11,148 bases of DNA from Sulfurimonas sp. (GTDB taxonomy: Bacteria; Campylobacterota; Campylobacteria; Campylobacterales; Sulfurimonadaceae), in contig JAFLJZ010000050.1 in NCBI GenBank assembly GCA_022712775.1, positions 1 to 11,148 on the forward strand, read 5' to 3'. The first letter of the stretch is position 1, and every line of letters begins with the position of its first letter. Below are positions 6,453 through 11,148 of this stretch, piece by piece. The notes under the pieces were generated by a model. The model was not told the origin of the DNA. It ran no database searches and was given only the letters and a program-made list of their open reading frames with translations. Position numbers and translations under genes: made by a program.

Positions 6453-7163
6453 TTAAAAATGAAATCTAGTACTTACAATATATGTTTCTTTTTTTGCATT
6501 ATTTAAATCTTTTACAAATCCAAGTTCTAATACCCAACTTGCATGTATCCACTGAAGACCAAGTGTGAGTTGGTGCGTCATTGTATTATGCTCATTCCAC
6601 CGACCATTAAGTTCAAGAACTGAATTTAACTCTTGTGTTATTCCCCAGTCATCTCTCACATTGGGAAGTAAGCGGTATTGCCAAGAAATATCATAATTGG
6701 CAGAATCTAGTTTATCAGCAAAGCCATTTTTATAAAGGACATCTATATCTATCTCATGTCTATCTTGAAAATATGTATAAACAAATCCTAATTGTAAGGC
6801 ATAATCTCTATCAGCCTCTGCAGGAACTATAGCACCACCTAAAAGTGCAAAACGCTCTGTACCTTCAAATACATCATCTTGAATAAGTATATAACGATAA
6901 AGCACAGATAAATCACCTTGCTTATCATCTCCACTAGGGTTTATTCTATAGGGAAGTCCGAGTAATAAAGTCTGTTTTAAATCCACACCATATGCAAGAC
7001 TTGTAATAAGGGTATCTGTATTGTTTGTATATATATTTTGTAAACGCAGTACAGAACCACCTTTATCAACTGGGAGTGCTACAAAGGAACGTAATCCCAT
7101 AGCAGAAAGTGTAGGTACACAACTCAAAAGTATGATAAATAAAATAGTGAACCTTGTTCTCAT
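6453..7163 (-). CDS. Outer-membrane beta-barrel protein in the metal operon
   Basis: 236 residues. Residues 1-21 (ending in PTLSAMG) are a signal peptide. The rest shows alternating short strands with aromatic girdles (LGFVYTYFQ, SWVLELGFV) and ends in Phe (STRFHF), the outer-membrane insertion signal. This gives an 8-12 strand barrel by rough count. It is not a family I can name; it resembles small transporter-like porins of the phenol-degradation MetA type. A Cys at 15 (LLSCVP) looks a little like a lipobox, but the barrel and C-terminal Phe argue against a lipoprotein. It starts 10 nt after the MerP-like gene, with AGGGA overlapping that gene's stop, so it is certainly in the same operon. 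It could be the outer-membrane entry or exit pore for the metal handled by its neighbours (inference). Confidence 0.8.
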   Translation of the reverse strand: MRTRFTILFIILLSCVPTLSAMGLRSFVALPVDKGGSVLRLQNIYTNNTDTLITSLAYGVDLKQTLLLGLPYRINPSGDDKQGDLSVLYRYILIQDDVFEGTERFALLGGAIVPAEADRDYALQLGFVYTYFQDRHEIDIDVLYKNGFADKLDSANYDISWQYRLLPNVRDDWGITQELNSVLELNGRWNEHNTMTHQLTLGLQWIHASWVLELGFVKDLNNAKKETYIVSTRFHF

Positions 7164-7173
7164 TATTAATTCC

Positions 7174-7461
7174 CTACTCTTTTAGAACATTTATCTTCAT
7201 CGGTGTAAATCCAGAATCTAATACTCCTTGTTTTACATCTTCAAGCGAGGGCATAGTATCACTTTCACTTGTAATACGTAGTTTTTTTAGCTTTAGGCTT
7301 ACTTCTACCTTAGTCACATAGGATTCTTGTTTAAACTTTTTTTCTAAAGCATTGACACAAAAAGAACATGTCATACCGTGGACATCTACCTCTATTGTTC
7401 TAGAGAATGACGATTGAAAAGATAATAATATAAAAAAACAAAGTAATAATAGTATCTTCAT
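7174..7461 (-). CDS. MerP-like periplasmic heavy-metal-associated (HMA) protein
   Basis: 95 residues. A signal peptide spans about 1-20 (hydrophobic LLLLCFFILL, cleavage near SFSRT). The HMA domain has the metal motif G29-M-T-C32-x2-C35, followed by the alternating beta-alpha-beta pattern to the C-terminus (SLEDVKQGVLDSGF). MerP proteins catch Hg(II) in the periplasm and pass it to MerT; HMA domains can also bind Cu(I) or Zn(II), so the metal is not settled by sequence. AGGAG lies about 8 nt before the ATG. The gene begins 11 nt after the MerT-like gene ends, and this tight spacing supports a working pair. Confidence 0.9.
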   Translation of the reverse strand: MKILLLLCFFILLSFQSSFSRTIEVDVHGMTCSFCVNALEKKFKQESYVTKVEVSLKLKKLRITSESDTMPSLEDVKQGVLDSGFTPMKINVLKE

Positions 7462-7472
7462 AATAGTTTCTC

Positions 7473-7853
7473 CTATAAATTTAATAAGTTACTTAATGGT
7501 AACAATAATACACTAGTAAAGAATCCAATGAACCAAATAATCATAGAAAGAATAAAAATACGTTTGTTCCATTTTTTAGTTGCTTGGCAAATTATAGAAA
7601 GTTTAGGATCAAGAGGACAGTTTTGCTGTGGTCGCCATACAACCCATGCTAAAAAGAGTAAGAAAATAAAAGACAAACTCAATGTCCATATTTTATGTTC
7701 TGCTAAAAATAAAAATCCTGGTAGATTATAACTCATAGCAGCAACAACGGACCCCAAACCTAATGTAACAAGTAAAATAGGTAAGGCACAACATAAAAGC
7801 GTTCCTGAGGTTAAGAAAAGTGTTATCCATCTGAGATAAGGTTTATTATCCAT
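7473..7853 (-). CDS. MerT-like inner-membrane metal transporter
   Basis: 126 residues with three hydrophobic segments (about 9-40, 55-73 and 97-122), like MerT. The first helix holds the vicinal C21-C22 in LLCCALP, matching the CC..P pair of MerT that takes metal from MerP. The loop between helices 2 and 3 holds C79 and C89, matching the cytoplasmic cysteine pair of MerT. MerT imports Hg(II) for cytosolic reduction by MerA, but no merA or merR is in the window. The cysteine-rich CopZ-N-like protein of the same operon may be the cytosolic receiver. First gene of the operon: AAGGAAG (complement of 7861-7867) stands 7 nt before the ATG. Confidence 0.85.
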   Translation of the reverse strand: MDNKPYLRWITLFLTSGTLLCCALPILLVTLGLGSVVAAMSYNLPGFLFLAEHKIWTLSLSFIFLLFLAWVVWRPQQNCPLDPKLSIICQATKKWNKRIFILSMIIWFIGFFTSVLLLPLSNLLNL

Positions 7854-7878
7854 AATCTTACTTCCTTCACATAGAAGT

Positions 7879-7884
7879 ATTATA
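7879..7884 (-). promoter_or_regulatory. -10 box of the MerT-like operon
   Basis: On the minus strand TATAAT reads 7884 to 7879, about 25 bp before the ATG at 7853. No standard -35 is present; the -35 zone overlaps the TGTGTA direct repeats at 7894-7910. Confidence 0.5.
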
Positions 7885-7893
7885 TGCCTTTAA

Positions 7894-7910
7894 TGTGTAC
7901 TCTTTGTGTA
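7894..7910. promoter_or_regulatory. Direct repeat TGTGTA, 11-bp phased, possible activator site
   Basis: TGTGTA occurs at 7894-7899 and again at 7905-7910, exactly 11 bp (one helical turn) apart, over the -35 zone of the MerT-like operon. OmpR/PhoB-type response regulators bind such 11-bp direct repeats. Next to it, TTTAATTAAA (7921-7930) is a perfect 10-bp palindrome in the middle of the divergent region. Confidence 0.35.
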
Positions 7911-7947
7911 AATTATATTATTTAATTAAAACCTAGATTTATATAGC

Positions 7948-7953
7948 TATAAT
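7948..7953 (+). promoter_or_regulatory. -10 box of the 11-residue repeat protein gene
   Basis: A consensus TATAAT lies 52 nt before the ATG at 8005, with AT-rich DNA upstream and no clear -35. The leader of about 45 nt ends with AAGGA at 7997-8001. Confidence 0.45.
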
Positions 7954-8004
7954 TCTACTCTAACATAAATACAATTTTATTATAAATATAATATATAAGG
8001 AAAA

Positions 8005-8793
8005 ATGATGAAAAGAAAAATGATTATGAGCATAGTAGTTATATTGTCTTTGTCTACTAACCTCTGGGCAGACTTTAGCTTTAACAAATTATTTAAAGAT
8101 ATGACAGAAGCTGTAACATCTATATCGAGTGATACGAACAAGGCAACTCAGTCAAGTGTGGATGCTACTGTAGATGCATCTCTTGACACAGAAAAAGCTA
8201 CAACTGAGGCAAGTGAAGATTCTAAAGAGGCTGTTATAGAGCTTTCTGGAGAGCTAAGAGATGGTACAATTACTGCGATAGAAGAAGTAGAATCAACTAC
8301 GCTTGATGCATCTACAGAACTAAAAGATGGTGCAATTGAAATCTCTAAGGATTCAAAAAAGAATATATCTAAAGCAAGCGCAAAGTTAAAAGATAACTCA
8401 ATCTCAACTACTAAAGAGTTTAAAGATGGTGTAGTATCAGGTTCAGAAAAATTGAGTAGTTCTACAAATAGACTAAATAGAGATCTTAGCGATAAAACTA
8501 AATCACTCTCTAAAAATGTCAATCGTTCATTCAATAAGACATCCGATAAAAGTAATACTGCTGTAACAAAAACTTCAAAAAATGTAAAATCAGCTATGAA
8601 TAGCACTTCGAAAAATGTAAGAAGATCATTCAATACTAGCTCTGAAAATTTAAATGATGCTACTAAATCTATTGCTGAAGAGATGAGTTCAGCAACTAAA
8701 TCTATTTCTAAAGAACTAACTTCAACAACGAACACTGTTACAACAGATCTTAGTAGAACTGTACGTACAATCTCTGACGATGTTAATGAGTAA
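8005..8793 (+). CDS. Secreted 11-residue-repeat (LEA-like / hendecad coiled-coil) protein
   Basis: 262 residues. A signal peptide spans 1-22 (MIMSIVVILSLSTNLWA, cleavage before D23), so it is exported. Nearly all the mature protein is a run of 11-residue units (see the repeat entry). It is rich in Ser, Thr, Lys, Asp and Glu, with almost no aromatic residues and no Cys, predicting a long extended helix or a disordered chain. Charge changes along the chain: the first half is acidic (for example EASEDSKEAVI) and residues 145-210 are basic (for example STSKNVRRSFN). Group 3 LEA proteins and right-handed coiled coils share this 11-residue period, but no named family is recognised. AAGGA at 7997-8001 lies 3 nt from the first ATG and 6 nt from the second (8008), so translation may start at 8008. 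Divergent from the metal operon. No terminator seen after the stop. Confidence 0.85.
   Translation: MMKRKMIMSIVVILSLSTNLWADFSFNKLFKDMTEAVTSISSDTNKATQSSVDATVDASLDTEKATTEASEDSKEAVIELSGELRDGTITAIEEVESTTLDASTELKDGAIEISKDSKKNISKASAKLKDNSISTTKEFKDGVVSGSEKLSSSTNRLNRDLSDKTKSLSKNVNRSFNKTSDKSNTAVTKTSKNVKSAMNSTSKNVRRSFNTSSENLNDATKSIAEEMSSATKSISKELTSTTNTVTTDLSRTVRTISDDVNE
8086..8790 (+). repeat. Tandem 33-bp / 11-residue repeat array, about 21 units
   Basis: From residue 28 to 262 the protein divides into 11-residue units: 28-38, 39-49, then a 7-residue interruption (50-56), then 57-67 and onwards in unbroken register to 244-254 and a partial unit 255-262. Typical units are DASTELKDGAI (101-111), SLSKNVNRSFN (167-177), STSKNVRRSFN (200-210) and SISKELTSTTN (233-243). 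Ser at unit position 3, charged residues at 4-5, and hydrophobic or Thr residues at 2, 6 and 10 recur. The DNA has diverged between units, so the array is old. Confidence 0.85.
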
Positions 8794-9090
8794 CAATAAC
8801 ATTCAATTCCAGCATAAATTCTAAATTATTATTCTACATAGTCAGTACTGAAAAGTGTAGCCACATCAATAAGCATAAAGTAATATTTCCAAAAGTGAGT
8901 TTAGAAGTTAAGACACATTTCGATAAAAATATTGAAAAAATTCTAGCTCTTCCATAGAAGACTACCCATTACTAAACTTAATAAAATAAAATTATCGCAC
9001 GGACTTAACAAGGATTAAATTTATTTTTGAAAACTTAAATTTGAGGTAAAAAGTGTTTTAAAGTTCATGTCTTAGGGGTTTGTTGGAGTA
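8794..9090. other. 297-nt stretch without a recognised gene
   Basis: No ORF with a start codon and binding site was found. One + frame (8790-8957) stays open for 55 codons without a start. Its latter part reads like protein (KVIFPKVSLEVK, then KNIEKILALP before TAG at 8955), so it may be a decayed gene remnant. The rest is AT-rich, and TAAATTT-type inverted arms occur near 9015-9042. No clear terminator for the repeat-protein gene or for the tRNA is visible. Confidence 0.4.
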
Positions 9091-9165
9091 TGGCTCCGGA
9101 TGTAGGATTCGAACCTACGACCAAGTGATTAACAGTCACCTACTCTACCGCTGAGCTAATCCGGA
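9091..9165 (-). tRNA. tRNA-Asn(GTT)
   Basis: A complete cloverleaf on the minus strand. The acceptor stem TCCGGAT (9165-9159) pairs with ATCCGGA (9101-9095), the discriminator is G, and CCA (9093-9091) is encoded. The D arm is GCTC/GAGT. The anticodon stem GGTGA/TCACT carries loop CTGTTAA, giving anticodon GTT at 9133-9131. The T arm has GTAGG-TTCGAAT-CCTAC. It reads codons AAC/AAU for asparagine. Confidence 0.96.
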
Positions 9166-9182
9166 ATGTGAGAAGCGTTAAG

Positions 9183-9206
9183 AAAAAGTAAATTTCTTTA
9201 CTTTTT
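9183..9206. repeat. 10-bp inverted repeat in the tRNA-Asn leader
   Basis: AAAAAGTAAA (9183-9192) and TTTACTTTTT (9197-9206) are perfect complements around TTTC, giving a hairpin about 18 nt upstream of the mature tRNA 5' end. A second small hairpin (GTGC-TTCA-GCAC, within 9226-9245) lies further upstream. The A/T-only stem with flanking T-runs could act as a weak two-way terminator or as a processing element. Confidence 0.45.
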
Positions 9207-9262
9207 TAGCTTTGGAACCACAGTCGATGTGCTTCAGCACCGATGAGGACTTATATGGCGAA

Positions 9263-9291
9263 ATTATACTTTATAGACGTGCTAAAGTCAA
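9263..9291 (-). promoter_or_regulatory. Sigma70 promoter of tRNA-Asn
   Basis: On the minus strand TTGACT (9291-9286) is followed after 17 bp by TATAAT (9268-9263), close to the textbook consensus and unusual for this AT-rich phylum. The bases after the -10 (TTCGCC) form a GC-rich discriminator, typical of stable RNA promoters under stringent control. The predicted start near 9256 gives a leader of about 90 nt. The -35 begins 10 nt past the radical SAM stop. Confidence 0.75.
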
Positions 9292-9300
9292 GAGTTTTTA

Positions 9301-10248
9301 CTACTTTTTAAGTTTTCTTTTGAGGTTGTCATGAGGGACTAAAAACTCTAGATTTCCTACTATTTTTTTCACTACTTTACTCTTTTGTATCAAAACATTT
9401 AATCGACCCTGCGAGTCATTGTCTAAGAGTAGTGAAATATCATCCTGTGTTAATGGTCGCTTATCAAGTGTGTTAAGTATCTCTTCATCACTATAGTATG
9501 CATTATTTGGCTCAGCATGTACTCTTGAAGCGATATGTATGGGTAAAGTACTATCAAACATCTTAGATGCCTCAAAAAGCTCTTTATAGGAGATTCCTAC
9601 TACTGGATAAGCAGGTGGTCTATCTATTGTACCCAGGTCTATTCTCTCACACTCAATGTCAAGTAAAACATCATTAAGTTTCGCTATCTCTTCTTTGGTA
9701 TCATTTAAGCCATAGACAAAGAGTATCTCTATAAACAACTTACCTTTATAGATTTTTGCAAACTCTTTTACTTTACCCACTACATCTTCTATTTTAATAC
9801 TCTCATGCGGTCTATCTATCTTTTTAAATATATCTGGGCTTATTGCATCAAGTGAAAGTTTTACTTGGTCTAATTTTAGTAAAGAATTAAATACTCTAGA
9901 ATCTATCAAGGTTGCACTATTTGTTAGAATCAAAGTTTGTGTTTTATTTTTAATTTTATTTATTTCATCTATAAGTTCTGAAAGATTCTGGTAAAGCGTA
10001 GGCTCACCATTTGCAGTAAGCGTTATGACATCTACTTTTTCATTGAGATGTTTTTTTAGCTCTTTTATAATTGTTTTTACTTCCACTACAACAGATTGAG
10101 AATCTACCGTTAGCATAGGTGCGAGTTCGCAGTAGAGACAATCAAAGTTACATTGTTTAACAAAGGGAGAGAGGTCAACCCCTAAACTAATACCAAAACG
10201 GCGTGAGTTTATAGGTCCAAAGATTATATTATTTTTTTCCGCTGACAC
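9301..10248 (-). CDS. Radical SAM protein, COG0731-type (wyosine-synthase-related)
   Basis: 315 residues. The N-terminal signature FGPINSRRFGISLGVDLSP (10-28) precedes the 4Fe-4S motif C33-x3-C37-x2-C40 (CNFDCLYC), then the SAM-binding GEP motif (TANGEPT) and a TIM-barrel pattern through about residue 230. The last 80 residues (LTQDDISLLLD, GRLNVLIQKSKVVKKI) look like a winged-helix add-on. Relatives of archaeal TYW1 share the fold, but bacteria lack wyosine, so the reaction is unknown. The start is a GTG inside the end of hemE (20-nt overlap) with no strong binding site, so translation is probably coupled. The same pair occurs in Campylobacter jejuni (Cj1243 hemE, Cj1244 radical SAM; recalled), suggesting a link to haem or tetrapyrrole metabolism, though that is inference. 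Confidence 0.9.
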   Translation of the reverse strand: MSAEKNNIIFGPINSRRFGISLGVDLSPFVKQCNFDCLYCELAPMLTVDSQSVVVEVKTIIKELKKHLNEKVDVITLTANGEPTLYQNLSELIDEINKIKNKTQTLILTNSATLIDSRVFNSLLKLDQVKLSLDAISPDIFKKIDRPHESIKIEDVVGKVKEFAKIYKGKLFIEILFVYGLNDTKEEIAKLNDVLLDIECERIDLGTIDRPPAYPVVGISYKELFEASKMFDSTLPIHIASRVHAEPNNAYYSDEEILNTLDKRPLTQDDISLLLDNDSQGRLNVLIQKSKVVKKIVGNLEFLVPHDNLKRKLKK

Positions 10249-11148
10249 GTTGGCATTCGCTTACAAAGTGTTTTGCATTTTCAACTGGAACATCAGGTAA
10301 GATTCCATGACCAAGGTTAAAAATATGTCTTTTTCCACCCATAATTTTATGAATATTTTCTACAGACTTAGTTGTCATCTCTTGCGAGTATAAACGGCAT
10401 GGTTCCATGTTTCCTTGAAGAACGTATTTGTCACCTAACTTCTCTTTCGCAAGTTCCATTGGAGTAGCCCAATCAACACCAAAGACATCGAAGTTTCCAT
10501 ACACTTTGTCATAAAATGCAGGAATCCCTTTAGGAAACATGATGATAGGAACATTAGGATGTTTTGATTTTAAATAATCAGCAATCTCTACCATATATTT
10601 CCAAGAAAACTCATCGTACATATCTGTTTCAATCGCAGCTGCCCAACTATCAAAAATCTGAACTACATCTATTCCTGATTCTATCTGTTGTTCCATATAG
10701 TATTTTACAACTTGCGTTACTTCATGAAGGATGTTATGAAGAAGTTCAGGATTTGAATACATCATCTTTTTACAAATATTATATGTTTTTGTTCCTTGAC
10801 CTTCTATCATGTATGTAGCAAGTGTCCAAGGAGCACCACAAAAACCGATAAGTGCAGTTTCATCACCACGTTCATCTAGTTGCGTACGAAGAAGTTTAAT
10901 CGTATCATAAACATAAGTAAGTCTATCGGCAGCATCCTTACCTTTAGTAAGTCTATCTAAGTCAGCTTGTGACTTTATAGGATCAGAAAACTTAGGACCT
11001 TCCCCTACGAAAAATCCTAAATCCATACCCATTTCATCAGGAATAACAAGAATATCACTAAAAAGAATCGCTGCATCAACACCAACAATATCAAGAGGTT
11101 GAATCGTAACTTCTGCCGCTTTTTTTGGATCATGACAAAGGTTTAAAA
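10229..11148 (-). CDS. hemE: Uroporphyrinogen decarboxylase, 5' truncated by window edge
   Basis: About 305 of roughly 345 residues are present. The frame is open past the inner ATG at 11032 to the window end, so the true start lies beyond 11148 and about 40 residues are missing, including the MRQAGRYL block with the catalytic Arg. Visible signatures are the AAEVTIQPLDIVGVDAAILF block, the catalytic Asp in LFSDIL, the middle block QIFDSWAAA, GNMEPCRLYS, and the C-terminal block FNLGHGILPDVPVEN. HemE removes four acetate carboxyls from uroporphyrinogen III to give coproporphyrinogen III in the cytosol, an essential step of haem synthesis. The downstream radical SAM gene overlaps its end by 20 nt. 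No unusual feature is seen in the visible part. Confidence 0.97.
   Translation of the reverse strand, partial: LNLCHDPKKAAEVTIQPLDIVGVDAAILFSDILVIPDEMGMDLGFFVGEGPKFSDPIKSQADLDRLTKGKDAADRLTYVYDTIKLLRTQLDERGDETALIGFCGAPWTLATYMIEGQGTKTYNICKKMMYSNPELLHNILHEVTQVVKYYMEQQIESGIDVVQIFDSWAAAIETDMYDEFSWKYMVEIADYLKSKHPNVPIIMFPKGIPAFYDKVYGNFDVFGVDWATPMELAKEKLGDKYVLQGNMEPCRLYSQEMTTKSVENIHKIMGGKRHIFNLGHGILPDVPVENAKHFVSECQRVSGKK

Noticed and set aside
7117..7122. Lipobox-like LLSC in the outer-membrane protein
   Set aside because: The protein has a beta-barrel pattern and a terminal Phe; the Cys lies inside the signal peptide core and the -2 residue is a poor fit.
7528..7731. 67-codon + frame inside the MerT-like gene
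   Set aside because: The opposite strand encodes the MerT cysteine pairs and helices; this frame has no such support.
8148..8735. Long open frame (195 codons) on the minus strand inside the 11-residue repeat gene
   Set aside because: It is the antisense shadow of the Ser/Thr/Lys-rich repeats, whose codon choice avoids stops on the other strand. It has no suitable binding site, and the + frame has a signal peptide and regular repeats.
11030..11032. ATG taken as start of hemE
   Set aside because: Upstream codons to 11148 encode the conserved HemE block with the LFSDIL aspartate, so this is an internal Met.
1..11148. CRISPR arrays, insertion sequences and phage genes
   Set aside because: No regularly spaced direct repeats, transposase motifs, terminal inverted repeats or phage structural genes were seen; the only tandem array is protein-coding (8086-8790).

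Overview
The window is AT-rich, compactly coded DNA that fits Campylobacterota (the former Epsilonproteobacteria), most likely a Sulfurimonas-like or Arcobacter-like bacterium. Supporting signs are a group III truncated globin resembling the Campylobacter Ctb type, a hemE / radical-SAM gene pair like Campylobacter jejuni Cj1243-Cj1244 (recalled, not searched), extended TGnTATAAT-type -10 boxes, and strong AAGGA ribosome binding sites. Both window edges cut through genes. The taxonomic assignment is inference from gene content.

Left part, + strand (1-3835): the C-terminal 530 or so residues of an M3-family oligopeptidase, whose HEXXH zinc motif reads YEMGH. It is followed, with a 1-nt overlap, by a secreted DNase I-like (EEP) phosphohydrolase. 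A separate promoter then serves a ten-helix membrane protein. Convergent to it, with an 11-nt overlap of 3' ends, is a small serine esterase of the alpha/beta hydrolase fold (3825-4442, minus).

Middle (4443-7853): an orphan + strand gene (4666-5322) whose best ribosome binding site points at an ATA codon rather than a normal start. Next, on the minus strand and reading leftwards from 7853, is a metal-handling operon: MerT-like inner-membrane protein, MerP-like periplasmic HMA protein, outer-membrane beta-barrel, and a CopZ-N-like cysteine protein (zinc plus [2Fe-2S]). There is no mercuric reductase, MerR or P-type ATPase in view. A group III truncated globin with its own extended -10 promoter and an 18-bp perfect palindrome follows. 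Last comes a very acidic, tyrosine-rich 50-residue protein (5326-5478) that is too short for ordinary ORF lists.

Right part (7854-11148): a 151-bp divergent control region, then a secreted protein built almost wholly from 11-residue repeats. About 300 bp of non-coding or decayed DNA follows. Then come tRNA-Asn(GTT) with a near-consensus sigma70 promoter, a COG0731-type radical SAM protein, and hemE (uroporphyrinogen decarboxylase), which runs off the right edge.

Best candidates for something undescribed are the MerT/MerP/OMP/CopZ-N/globin module without MerA, the 11-residue repeat protein facing it, the acidic Tyr-rich microprotein, and the M3 peptidase with a substituted zinc ligand.
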